Positions 45,065-53,487 of a stretch of 64,000 bases of DNA are shown piece after piece. A model generated the notes under the pieces. That model made no database searches. It was not told the DNA's origin and saw nothing but the letters and a program-made list of their open reading frames with translations. Position 1 is the first letter of the stretch. Every line of letters begins with the position of its first letter. A program made the position numbers and the translations under genes. The stretch is from positions 4,209,001 through 4,273,000 of the forward strand of contig NZ_CP009621.1 of NCBI RefSeq assembly GCF_000973725.1. The letters are read 5' to 3'. The stretch comes from Pontibacter korlensis. GTDB taxonomy: Bacteria > Bacteroidota > Bacteroidia > Cytophagales > Hymenobacteraceae.

Positions 45065-45639
45065 TGGTGGAGACACTTAAGCAGCTGGACCGGGACCTGT
45101 TTATCCAGCTGAACGAGATGCATGGTCCGTTCTGGGATGCCGTTATGGTGTTTATGTCGGATAAGTACGTTTGGATACCATTTTACCTGGCACTTATTGG
45201 GTACCTGGTATGGCGCTACCGCAGGAAAAGTATACTAATGATCCTGTTGGTGCTAGTAGCCATTGGTCTTTCAGACTTTGTAGCCTCAGGAATCATGAAG
45301 CCATACTTTATGCGCCTGCGGCCTTGCCACGACCCTACGCTTACGGGACTGATAAATATAGTAGAAGGCTGTGGTGGTAAGTTTGGCTTTATATCATCAC
45401 ATGCTGCCAACACTTTTGCACTTGCAGCTTTCTTTAACCTCATCCTCTCCGATCGTTACTTTATTTTCAAGATCCTGCTGGTGGTCTGGGCCGTAATTGT
45501 TACGTACAGCAGAATCTACTTAGGGGTACACTTCCCGGGAGATGTGCTGCTGGGAGCTCTGCTAGGGATGCTCATGGCTTACCTGTGCTCGTTAATGTAT
45601 ACACGGCTAGTAAACAAGTATACTTACTTCCAGCGTTAA
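45064..45639 (+). CDS. PAP2-family membrane phosphatase
   Basis: A 191-residue membrane phosphatase of the PAP2/PgpB type. The three PAP2 motifs are KPYFMRLRP (about 79-87), SSHAAN (about 111-116, in place of the usual PSGH) and SRIYLGVHFPGD (about 148-159), with the two catalytic His. About six transmembrane segments are seen. Such enzymes act on undecaprenyl diphosphate, phosphatidic acid or phosphatidylglycerophosphate. It is translationally coupled to hemF by a 1-base overlap. The TonB-receptor gene follows 48 bases downstream. Confidence 0.88.
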   Translation: MVETLKQLDRDLFIQLNEMHGPFWDAVMVFMSDKYVWIPFYLALIGYLVWRYRRKSILMILLVLVAIGLSDFVASGIMKPYFMRLRPCHDPTLTGLINIVEGCGGKFGFISSHAANTFALAAFFNLILSDRYFIFKILLVVWAVIVTYSRIYLGVHFPGDVLLGALLGMLMAYLCSLMYTRLVNKYTYFQR

Positions 45640-45687
45640 ACCTTTACACGTCATTGCTGTTTCTTACATACTTAACAGCAACAGGTT

Positions 45688-48063
45688 TTGCGGATATTAA
45701 ACTACCTTTTTCTACTTCTTACAAGTACGCTGTGCCTGCTTCACCCTGCAGCTGCACAATCAGTTTATACCCTTTCTGGTAGTGTAAGAGATGCCGCTAC
45801 AGGCGAAGCACTAGCCGGTGCTGCTGTATCGCTGAAAGAACGGCCTTCTGCAGGTGCTATTACAGACAGCTTTGGCAGATATAGCTTTGCGGCTCCGGCA
45901 GGCGTGTACACGCTGGTAATAAAGTACATTGGCTACGATACGCAGCAACAGCCGCTGAATCTTAACCAGTCCCAGTCAATATCCATTAATCTAAGGGCTA
46001 CAGCGTACCAGGTACAGGAAATAGAGGTTGTCACGGAGCGCAAGCCACCTATTACGGAAACACCTAGCATGGGCCGGATAGAGCTGCCGCTGGAGACAAT
46101 CAAGACCCTGCCGGTGCTTTTTGGTGAGGTGGATATTCTAAAAGCTGTTCAGCTAATGCCTGGTGTGAAATCGGCAGGTGAAGGAAGTACCGGCTTTTAT
46201 GTACGTGGCGGCGGGGCTGACCAGAACCTGGTACTACTCGATAGAGCTACCGTTTATAACCCGGGCCACCTGTTCAATTTCTTTTCTGTCTTCAACAGCG
46301 ATGCTATAGACCAAACCACCCTGATCAAAGGCAATATGCCTGCTTATTACGGTGGCCGCCTCTCTTCAGTGCTGGATATTGGCCTGAAAGAGGGCAGCTA
46401 CAATAACTGGAGGGTAGATGGTGGCGTTGGCTTGATCGCCTCGCGCCTGTCGATACAGGGGCCATTGGTGGAAGACAAAGCTGCTTTTATACTTTCCGGA
46501 CGGCGCACTTATGTGGATGTGCTCATGAACCCTTTCCTGCAAAATACAGAACAGGGCGGTGTACCCTATTATTTTTACGACCTCAACGGAAAGTTAAGCT
46601 TTAAGCTATCAGAAAAAGACAAACTGTACCTGAGTGGCTACTATGGCCGCGATGTAGGCAAGCTTACCTTATCTGACGGAAGGTTCACGGGTGACTTCTT
46701 CTGGGGCAACTCCAGCGCCACAACCAGTTGGCAGCATGTTTTTAATGATAAGCTGGAGATGGATGTGTCGGGAGTCCTGAGCAACTATGACTTTGAATTT
46801 AGCTGGGACTTTGGAGGCTTTAACACCGTTGCACAAACAGGTGTAGAGGACAAAAGCGCAAACATAGACTTCAGCTATAAACCAAATGCTCGCCACCAGG
46901 TGCAGTATGGTGTACAGTATACGTACCATAAATTGCGTCCGAGAGCTGGCCAGGCTGTAGGTGAAAGTGGCCAGGTTTTCGGTACCGAAAGGCTGCGAAA
47001 CAAATTTGGGCATGAGTATGCCTTCTATATCTCAGATGATGTTTACCTTACTGATAAAATGCTCTTTAGCTTTGGTCTTAGAAACAGCTACTTTAAGCAA
47101 GTAGGACCATTTAATTTGTACCAGTTTGATGAGGAGCAAATAGCCACGGACTCTACCATATATGCACGAGGTGAGAAGGTAACTTCTTATAGCGCCTGGG
47201 AGCCACGCCTTTCCCTGAAGTATGAGCTAAATAAAACTTCTTCCGTAAAAGCAGCTTATGCAAGATCCACACAGTACCTGCACCTGGTTTCCAATGCCTA
47301 TACCACCTTACCACTGGATGTGTGGGTGCCAAGCTCGGCACTGGTAGAGCCACAATATGCCTCACAATATGCGTTAGGTTATTTCAAGCGTATTAAGGAA
47401 AATCAGTATGAAGGCTCGGTAGAAGTATATTACAAGGAGCTGGAAAACCAGCTGGAGTACAGAGAAGGGTTTGCGCCTGGCCCAAGCAACCGTGATTTAG
47501 AGTATGAGTTTGTAACAGGCAGCGGCAAGTCTTATGGCGTAGAATTGTTTATACGCAAAAACTATGGAAACCTGCAAGGGTGGCTCGGCTACACACTGTC
47601 CCGCACAACCCGCAATTTTCAGGATCTAAACAGAGGCAAAACATTTCCGGCACGCTATGACCGCCGCCACGACCTTTCCCTTGTTGCCAGCTACAAGTAT
47701 AACGACCGCTGGATCTTGGCTGGTAGCTTCGTGTATGGAACTGGCGAGGCTACAACTATGCCCGTAAGGCGGTATTTCCTGGAGGGATCTGTAAACTATC
47801 AGTATGGTGACCGCAATAGCTTTCGGATGCAGCCAACGCATCGGTTAGACCTATCAGCCACCCTGGAGGGTAAAAAGTGGAAGAATATCGAAAACAGCTG
47901 GACCTTTTCTGTCTACAATGTTTACGGCCGCAGAAATCCGTACCTATACTACATCGACAACGAGGGCAATGCTTATGAGTCTAATGTAAAGCTTCAGGCT
48001 AAAAAGGTATCAATTGTACCTTTCCCTCTGCCTGCTGTTACCCTAAACTTTAGCTGGAAATAA
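45688..48063 (+). CDS. TonB-dependent receptor with carboxypeptidase-regulatory-like domain
   Basis: A 791-residue outer-membrane receptor. The signal peptide (MRILNYLFLLLTSTLCLLHPAAAQ) is followed by a carboxypeptidase-regulatory-like beta domain (about 27-105; LSGSVRDAATGEALAGAAVSLKERP and DSFGRYSFAAPAGVYTLVIKYIGYDTQ). Then come the plug (VKSAGEGSTGFYVRGGGADQNLVLLDRATVYNPGHLFNF, GNMPAYYGGRLSSVLDI) and a 22-strand barrel ending VTLNFSWK. The start is TTG at 45688: an in-frame stop lies 15 bases upstream (45673) and no ATG precedes the signal. It is paired with the DUF4249 lipoprotein gene, which follows after three bases, as in SusCD-like or related systems. Confidence 0.9.
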   Translation: MRILNYLFLLLTSTLCLLHPAAAQSVYTLSGSVRDAATGEALAGAAVSLKERPSAGAITDSFGRYSFAAPAGVYTLVIKYIGYDTQQQPLNLNQSQSISINLRATAYQVQEIEVVTERKPPITETPSMGRIELPLETIKTLPVLFGEVDILKAVQLMPGVKSAGEGSTGFYVRGGGADQNLVLLDRATVYNPGHLFNFFSVFNSDAIDQTTLIKGNMPAYYGGRLSSVLDIGLKEGSYNNWRVDGGVGLIASRLSIQGPLVEDKAAFILSGRRTYVDVLMNPFLQNTEQGGVPYYFYDLNGKLSFKLSEKDKLYLSGYYGRDVGKLTLSDGRFTGDFFWGNSSATTSWQHVFNDKLEMDVSGVLSNYDFEFSWDFGGFNTVAQTGVEDKSANIDFSYKPNARHQVQYGVQYTYHKLRPRAGQAVGESGQVFGTERLRNKFGHEYAFYISDDVYLTDKMLFSFGLRNSYFKQVGPFNLYQFDEEQIATDSTIYARGEKVTSYSAWEPRLSLKYELNKTSSVKAAYARSTQYLHLVSNAYTTLPLDVWVPSSALVEPQYASQYALGYFKRIKENQYEGSVEVYYKELENQLEYREGFAPGPSNRDLEYEFVTGSGKSYGVELFIRKNYGNLQGWLGYTLSRTTRNFQDLNRGKTFPARYDRRHDLSLVASYKYNDRWILAGSFVYGTGEATTMPVRRYFLEGSVNYQYGDRNSFRMQPTHRLDLSATLEGKKWKNIENSWTFSVYNVYGRRNPYLYYIDNEGNAYESNVKLQAKKVSIVPFPLPAVTLNFSWK

Positions 48064-48066
48064 GTC

Positions 48067-49002
48067 ATGGCACGAATTATATCCCTATTAGCCATTCTGA
48101 ATACCCTGCTGCTCTTCAGCTGTGAGGAAGACATCACCCTAGATTTGCCTGAAGGTGAAGAGCAGCTGGTGGTAGAGGGGCATATAGAACAGGGTGCCCC
48201 CCCTATTCTTATCCTTACCCGTACTGTACCTGTTTTTAAAGAAATATCCAAAGAGGGACTAGAGAACAGTTTTGTGCATGATGCACTTGTAGAGGTCCGT
48301 GTGGATGGTCAAACTTATACATTAGAGGAAATTCCATCTCATGCTTTTTCTGAAGAACTTAAGAGATGGGTAAGCCTGCAGTTCGGTTTACAGCCGCAGC
48401 TACTGAACAACACGGCAGGCATGTCAGTTTATGTCTATACCTCCGAAGAATTGAAGGGAGAAGTAGGTAAAAGTTATAACCTGCACATCAGTCACCAAGG
48501 GCGCTTACTAACATCCACCACTTCAATCCCGCAGCTTAACCCTTTAGATTCGCTCTGGACGGTGCCTCACCCCAATCCATCAGAAGATAGTCTTGTTTCG
48601 CTCTACTACCGCTACTCTGACCCCGATACCATTGGCAATAGCATCCGTTATTTTACCAAACGAGACAGCGAGCCATTCTACCCTGGCCTGCTAGCCTCCG
48701 TCTTTACTGATGAGTTTGTGAACGGCAATACTGTTGATTACCCCCTGGACAGAGGAGAGCCTGGAGGGCAGGCTGAGATAAACAAGGACCTGTACAGCTA
48801 CTTTGGCAAAGGTGATACTGTAACCGTGCGCTGGGAAGCCATTGATCTGCCGCATTACCGTTTCTGGTTTACACTGGAGAATGAGCAAAACAATAACGGT
48901 AGCCCTATCTCCTCGCCTAACATCACACAGTCAAATATAAATGGCGGCTTGGGTATTTGGGGTGGCTACGCTGTAACCTATCACAGTATTGTTATAAAGT
49001 AG
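48067..49002 (+). CDS. DUF4249 lipoprotein
   Basis: A 311-residue lipoprotein: MARIISLLAILNTLLLFSCEED with lipobox LFSC (Cys19). The next part (ITLDLPEGEEQLVVEGHIEQGAPPILILTRTVPVF) is characteristic of DUF4249, proteins found beside TonB-dependent receptors of this class in Bacteroidota. It is likely an exposed outer-membrane partner of the receptor. The middle has IPQLNPLDSLWTV, SLYYRYSDPDTIGNSIRYF and VRWEAIDLPHYRFWFTLENEQ. The substrate of the pair is unknown. The gene starts three bases after the receptor's stop codon. Confidence 0.88.
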   Translation: MARIISLLAILNTLLLFSCEEDITLDLPEGEEQLVVEGHIEQGAPPILILTRTVPVFKEISKEGLENSFVHDALVEVRVDGQTYTLEEIPSHAFSEELKRWVSLQFGLQPQLLNNTAGMSVYVYTSEELKGEVGKSYNLHISHQGRLLTSTTSIPQLNPLDSLWTVPHPNPSEDSLVSLYYRYSDPDTIGNSIRYFTKRDSEPFYPGLLASVFTDEFVNGNTVDYPLDRGEPGGQAEINKDLYSYFGKGDTVTVRWEAIDLPHYRFWFTLENEQNNNGSPISSPNITQSNINGGLGIWGGYAVTYHSIVIK

Positions 49003-49009
49003 GGCGCAA

Positions 49010-49825
49010 TTAACGATCAAACTTAAAGCCGCAGTTATAGCAGAAGTGCGCCCCAAGGGGATGTCCCTCGGTATGACAGTTGGGGCAAACCTGCGTGGCT
49101 ACCTGTTGCTTGTCTGATCTGCTCATCTCTACAGTAACAATGCCAGTAGGCACCGCAATGATACCGTAGCCCATAATCATCACGAAGCTTGCCAGCACCT
49201 GCCCTAGTGCCGTTTTGGGAGCAATGTCGCCATAGCCAACGGTGGTTAGGGTAACTATAGTCCAGTATATACTTTTAGGAATACTTGTAAAGCCGTTAGC
49301 TGCCCCTTCAATTATGTATATGGCCGAACCTATAATAACTACTAAGAGTAATACTGTGCCAAGAAAAACAGCGATTTTGGTAGCGCTTGCACGAAGCGCA
49401 TTGCTGAGCACCTGCCCCTCATTAATAAAGCGGGTGAGCTTAAAAATACGGGCAATCCTTATAAGTCGAAGTACCCTTACCACTAACAGATACTGCGATC
49501 CGAGAATAAACAAACTTAGATAAGTAGGCACGATAGATAAAAAATCTACCACACCAAAAAACGAGAAAATGTACTTAAACGGCTTTGAAGTACTGTAGAT
49601 ACGAAGCAGGTATTCTACAGTAAAAATGATCGTAAAAATCCACTCCAGAGTTACGAAGATATACAAATAATCTCGTCGGAGAGATACCACACTTTCCAGC
49701 GTAACTACAGCTACACTGGCCAGTATGAGCACCAGCAACACTATGTCAAAAGCTTTACCGGCTGGCGTTTCTGCCTCAAATATGATGGTATATAGTTTCT
49801 TTCTAAGGGTGTTTTTAGGTGGCAT
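49010..49825 (-). CDS. Voltage-gated potassium-channel-like protein with C-terminal zinc ribbon
   Basis: A 271-residue, six-transmembrane channel. S1-S3 lie in about 25-110. S4 (RVLRLIRIARIFKLTR, about 117-132) carries Arg/Lys at every third position, the voltage-sensor pattern. The pore has TIVTLTTVGYGDIAP with the intact filter TVGYGD (195-200). S6 is followed by a short linker and a zinc ribbon, CPNC at 247-250 and CYNCG at 262-266. The ribbon is an unusual ending for a channel. It converges on the DUF4249 gene with seven bases between stop codons. It stands before two other membrane genes on the same strand. Confidence 0.88.
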   Translation of the reverse strand: MPPKNTLRKKLYTIIFEAETPAGKAFDIVLLVLILASVAVVTLESVVSLRRDYLYIFVTLEWIFTIIFTVEYLLRIYSTSKPFKYIFSFFGVVDFLSIVPTYLSLFILGSQYLLVVRVLRLIRIARIFKLTRFINEGQVLSNALRASATKIAVFLGTVLLLVVIIGSAIYIIEGAANGFTSIPKSIYWTIVTLTTVGYGDIAPKTALGQVLASFVMIMGYGIIAVPTGIVTVEMSRSDKQQVATQVCPNCHTEGHPLGAHFCYNCGFKFDR

Positions 49826-49922
49826 GAATTACAAGCACATATAGTTTAGTTCCTATACGAAAAAAATCACCCTTAGCTGTATTAGCTGATTTGACCTATA
49901 CTAACAGCTTTATTGCTAGAGC

Positions 49923-51329
49923 TTAATAAGATGAGATTACCTGCACTGAGTCGCGCTGCAATTTATAGCTAAGATAACTGCGAATTCTGTTTTCGTACTC
50001 CTTCACCTGTTGCGCCTGAATTTTAGGCTTAGAAGGCCGCTTCTTATTCTTAGCACTTGCTGCCTCTTCTTTGGCAGGCTGTTGCTCTTTCCAATCAATC
50101 ATCACCAACGTAACCGTATCTGGCCTGGCAGGATTTGCTGTGTTGATCATCTCTCCTACCTGCACTTTCTGGATCTCCGGGAATAGTGTCTTCAGATCTT
50201 GGGTTGCATTACTATTCAAGGAAAGTCGCTGTCTTCTGCGTAAGCTGTCAGCATGTTGTTCCTGCATCTTCTGCAGTTCCAGCGTTTTAAGTAAGTCCTG
50301 GGTCAGGTTGTTGGTTATGTCGTAGGCAATTTGTTCCATCTCCTCGGGCGACACATCCAATTGTACCATTTTCACTCTAAAGTTAAGAAGGTCATTATCT
50401 ACCAAAACTTTATTATAGTGCTGTACCAGACCTTCATCCACCTGCTTACCTATACTGTAGATCTTAATATACTGCAGGGAGTCGCCAGGCTGCACCTCCC
50501 ACTTAATGATCTCGTTGTTGCGCTGCGTAAAGTCCGTGATTACCAGCTGCTCTATCTGCTTCTTGGTCTTAACGTCGTGGTAGATGTTGTATAGAAAGTA
50601 TACGCTCGGTAGCACTACAATTACCAGCACCACCACCATGGCTTTAGCCACCCGCTTCTGCTTTGCCTGGTCTACATAGGCTTTTGTATGGAAGTGCAGG
50701 TACTTGACGATAACGTAAGTAGACAAGCTGATAAAAACAGCGTTGATAAAGAACAGGTAAAAACCACCAAGGAAGAAGTCGTATCGGCCTACTGCCAGAC
50801 CATAACCAGCTGTACAGAGCGGCGGCATCAGGGCTGTGGCAATAGCCACACCTGGTATTGCGTTCGATTTATCTGAGCGGGAAATAGAGATAATACCAGC
50901 AACTCCACCAAAGAAAGCCACCATCACATCAAGCAAGGTAGGTGTGGTTCGCGCCAGAAGTTCGTTGGTTGGCTCCCCAAGCGGTGTTATACTGAAGTAA
51001 AAAGTACTTACAAGCAATCCGGCTGCCGCTGCTACCGCTAAGTTCTTGATGGAGTCAATCAGCATCTCGCGATCGTTAATACCCACCGCCAGTCCAACAC
51101 CAAGTATTGGGGACATCAGAGGCGAAATTAACATGGCCCCGATAATAACCGCACCGGAACCTGTATCAAGGCCAATAGAGGCAAGCATAGCCGAGCAAAT
51201 GAGCATCCAGGTGTTGTTTCCACGAACCGGAACCTTATCATTTATTTCGCGGATGGTACCGGCTTCATCTGTTTGGTGCTGGATATTCAGGATGTTATCC
51301 AGCATCTTTTTTATTGAGTGTAAGAGCAT
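49923..51329 (-). CDS. DUF389 family membrane protein
   Basis: A 468-residue protein with a DUF389 core. MLICSAMLASIGLDTGSGAVIIGAMLISPLMSPILGVGLAVG lies at about 40-85, followed by further helices (LAVAAAAGLLVSTFYFSI, VMVAFFGGVAGIISISRSDKSNAIPGVAIATALMPPLCTAGYGLAVG). That makes about six helices, then a soluble C-terminal half of about 220 residues ending in Lys-rich and coiled segments. DUF389 proteins are widespread; their role is unknown. The TTG upstream at 51353 is in frame, but the ATG at 51329 is preferred. The DUF2254 gene lies 48 bases upstream. Confidence 0.85.
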   Translation of the reverse strand: MLLHSIKKMLDNILNIQHQTDEAGTIREINDKVPVRGNNTWMLICSAMLASIGLDTGSGAVIIGAMLISPLMSPILGVGLAVGINDREMLIDSIKNLAVAAAAGLLVSTFYFSITPLGEPTNELLARTTPTLLDVMVAFFGGVAGIISISRSDKSNAIPGVAIATALMPPLCTAGYGLAVGRYDFFLGGFYLFFINAVFISLSTYVIVKYLHFHTKAYVDQAKQKRVAKAMVVVLVIVVLPSVYFLYNIYHDVKTKKQIEQLVITDFTQRNNEIIKWEVQPGDSLQYIKIYSIGKQVDEGLVQHYNKVLVDNDLLNFRVKMVQLDVSPEEMEQIAYDITNNLTQDLLKTLELQKMQEQHADSLRRRQRLSLNSNATQDLKTLFPEIQKVQVGEMINTANPARPDTVTLVMIDWKEQQPAKEEAASAKNKKRPSKPKIQAQQVKEYENRIRSYLSYKLQRDSVQVISSY

Positions 51330-51377
51330 TCTTGATTTGTAAAGGAGCTGCAAAAATAAGAATTTTAATTTATGCCT

Positions 51378-52718
51378 CTATGGCTGCTCCTTTAGCGAGG
51401 GTAAGACCTTGTCGAGCTTGTGCATGTTGTTGATTTGCTCAAGCACGAGATTGATTCTTTTTCTATCACCCGGGTTGCTGATATTTTCATCGGCATCATG
51501 CAGCAGCTGCAGGGCTTCCTCACATAAAACTGGCTTTAAGTGGGGGTAAGATGACACCAGGTGCAACAGGCTGTGCAGCAAGGATAACAGCTTCAGAACA
51601 ACGACACTGTCTTTCTTGCCAAAATGACGTATCGGGCCAAGACACATGGTATAAAGATCCTGAAAGGTCTCGTGCTCAAACCTTATTCTTCCGGCTCCTT
51701 CTTTATCATAAATCACCTTCTCATCAGTAAGCTTCATGCGCTCGGCAAACAGGGCCGTTAGGTAATCAATGGCTTTTAAGGCAGTGCCTGGGTCATTTAT
51801 TCCAGGACTTAGCGCCTTTACAGCGCTTTCTGTGATGTGTTTAAAACCGAAAATGTAGTTGAGGCTGGCTCTCTCTTCACGGTAGAAACCTACATGGGCA
51901 ACTAGCTTGTCAGTAAACTCGTCCAAATCTTCAAGCTTTTTGTTAATGCGGGCAAAAGGAACCCCCTCTACCAGAAAGCTTCCAAGTGGCTGCTCAAAAT
52001 CCAGCACTACATCATATTCCTTGAGAATACGCATGACTGCTTCAATATCCAGGTGCTGTAGGTAGCCTGTTCTTGGACTTTTGAGTTGCTGCCAATCCTT
52101 TTGATTGAACACATTCGGAACTCCGGCATTTTTATCCAGCTCAACTTCCTCCTGAAGCTGCCGGTTCGTTACCGTATAAATCCCCTCCAGTATACTCTCT
52201 ATTTGAATAGACTGAGAGATAGAATGAATGAAATACACAAAGAAGCCAAGGCAGATTATAGCAAGGCACATTCCCAGAAAAATGGCAAAGCCTGGTAAAG
52301 AGACACTATAGTATTCCGAACGTATATTCACCATCACCACCAAAGTATAAATCAAGGTGCCAAGGTAAATGCCCATTACCGTCTGATTTGATTTATTAGA
52401 GATAAGGCCTGGAATTACCCTTGGGGAGAAACTGGAGCCAGCTTGGCTTAGCACCTGTAGCACCATAGTAAAGCTGAATACTGTAAGCGAAATAATACCA
52501 GTGGCAATAGAGCTTAGGATGAGGCGTGCCGTTGAACCATTGCTGATGATCATGAATGGCAGGTTGTCTTTTAGCATTTTGCTAAGCCCCATGGTCTCGA
52601 GGTAAAGGATAAAAAGCGCCAGTAAGAAAAAACCTAGTGAGATAAGCGTGGGCAGAAAGCCTATACTGCCAATAATGTATTGGTAAACAAACTTAACACG
52701 GCTATAAATTTTATTCAT
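51378..52718 (-). CDS. DUF2254 family membrane protein
   Basis: A 446-residue protein with four N-terminal transmembrane helices (to about 175; GSIGFLPTLISLGFFLLALFILY, STARLILSSIATGIISLTVFSFTMVLQVLSQAGSSFSPRVI, TVMGIYLGTLIYTLVVMV). A soluble C-terminal half follows, with YLQHLDIEAVMRIL, ITESAVKALSPGINDPGTALKAIDYL and SYPHLKPVLCEEALQLL. DUF2254 proteins are uncharacterised. The nearest ATG is at 52718; a TTG at 52724 is in frame but less likely. It is upstream of the DUF389 gene, and both are probably cotranscribed. Confidence 0.85.
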   Translation of the reverse strand: MNKIYSRVKFVYQYIIGSIGFLPTLISLGFFLLALFILYLETMGLSKMLKDNLPFMIISNGSTARLILSSIATGIISLTVFSFTMVLQVLSQAGSSFSPRVIPGLISNKSNQTVMGIYLGTLIYTLVVMVNIRSEYYSVSLPGFAIFLGMCLAIICLGFFVYFIHSISQSIQIESILEGIYTVTNRQLQEEVELDKNAGVPNVFNQKDWQQLKSPRTGYLQHLDIEAVMRILKEYDVVLDFEQPLGSFLVEGVPFARINKKLEDLDEFTDKLVAHVGFYREERASLNYIFGFKHITESAVKALSPGINDPGTALKAIDYLTALFAERMKLTDEKVIYDKEGAGRIRFEHETFQDLYTMCLGPIRHFGKKDSVVVLKLLSLLHSLLHLVSSYPHLKPVLCEEALQLLHDADENISNPGDRKRINLVLEQINNMHKLDKVLPSLKEQP

Positions 52719-52795
52719 AGGCAACAGCAGCTACAGCAAGTCAGGTGCAGCACAAGCTATTAGCTCATACTAAAACATGCAGGGAGGGGTTATAA

Positions 52796-52836
52796 AACAA
52801 ATCAGCAGCCCCTTGAACAGAGGCTGCTGATTTGTT
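52796..52836 (-). terminator. Terminator of the cupredoxin gene
   Basis: A 15-bp perfect stem, AACAAATCAGCAGCC (52796-52810) against its complement at 52822-52836, with an 11-base loop. On the minus strand it ends in TTTTATAA. It lies 56 bases after the cupredoxin stop codon. Confidence 0.8.
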
Positions 52837-52892
52837 ATGATTCGTGTTTGAGAATTCAGATAAGGAGATGCAAGCAAGCTCCTCGAAATTGG

Positions 52893-53432
52893 CTACTTTA
52901 CCACCAATACCCCATTCATTCTTTTCCAGTAGCCGGGGTAAGTACATACATAATCGTACAGGCCTGGCTCGGTGGGAGCGGTAAATTCCAGTTCTACAGT
53001 TTGTCCCGGTAATGCCATAGGGGTTGCGGCCAAAATTAGATCGCTTTCCGGCACATAATTACCAGATGCACCCACTTTGGCACCTGCAAGGGCTACCTGT
53101 TTATACTTGCCTGAGGCTGTAAACACCACATTATGTACCATGGGCATATCAACTCCTTCGTTTATGAAGGTTAATTTAACCATGGCCCCTGCTTTAGTTT
53201 CAAGAGTGTCTGTACTATAGCGGATCTCATCAATAGTGTTGCCTAAAGCCCGTAGCTCCAGGTGCTGTACAGGCTGCAGTGTAGTATCCGGGTCTTCTAC
53301 CAGCGGAGCACTTGCAGCCGTAGCAGTATCCTTGTTTGTACCTGCTGTACTTGTTTCACCATCTGTTTGAGGCGGATCGCAGCCAAGGAGCACAACCAGG
53401 AGGGGCAATATATATAATAATAACTTGTTCAT
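52893..53432 (-). CDS. Azurin/plastocyanin-like lipoprotein with altered copper site
   Basis: A 179-residue lipoprotein (MNKLLLYILPLLVVLLGC, Cys18), with a Thr/Ser/Asp-rich linker to about 55 and then a cupredoxin domain. The strands match azurin: MVKLTFINEGVDMPMVHNVVF with the first copper ligand His100, and the C-terminal loop YVCTYPGYWKRMNGVLVVK with Cys163, Tyr168 and Met172. Azurin has Cys-x4-His-x3-Met, so the second His ligand is replaced by Tyr168 (codon TAC at 52929-52931). Electron-transfer function is therefore uncertain. The gene sits between the L,D-transpeptidase and DUF2254 genes. Confidence 0.87.
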   Translation of the reverse strand: MNKLLLYILPLLVVLLGCDPPQTDGETSTAGTNKDTATAASAPLVEDPDTTLQPVQHLELRALGNTIDEIRYSTDTLETKAGAMVKLTFINEGVDMPMVHNVVFTASGKYKQVALAGAKVGASGNYVPESDLILAATPMALPGQTVELEFTAPTEPGLYDYVCTYPGYWKRMNGVLVVK

Positions 53433-53452
53433 TCTTCTGTTACTACTTTAGC

Positions 53453-53485
53453 AAACAGGAGCAACCGCTCTGGCTGCTCCTGTTT
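53453..53485 (-). terminator. Terminator of the L,D-transpeptidase gene
   Basis: AAACAGGAGCA (53453-53463) pairs with TGCTCCTGTTT (53475-53485) across an 11-base loop. It lies two bases after the transpeptidase stop codon and before the cupredoxin start at 53432. The T-run is short (TTTGC), so termination may be partial. Confidence 0.65.
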
Positions 53486-53487
53486 CT

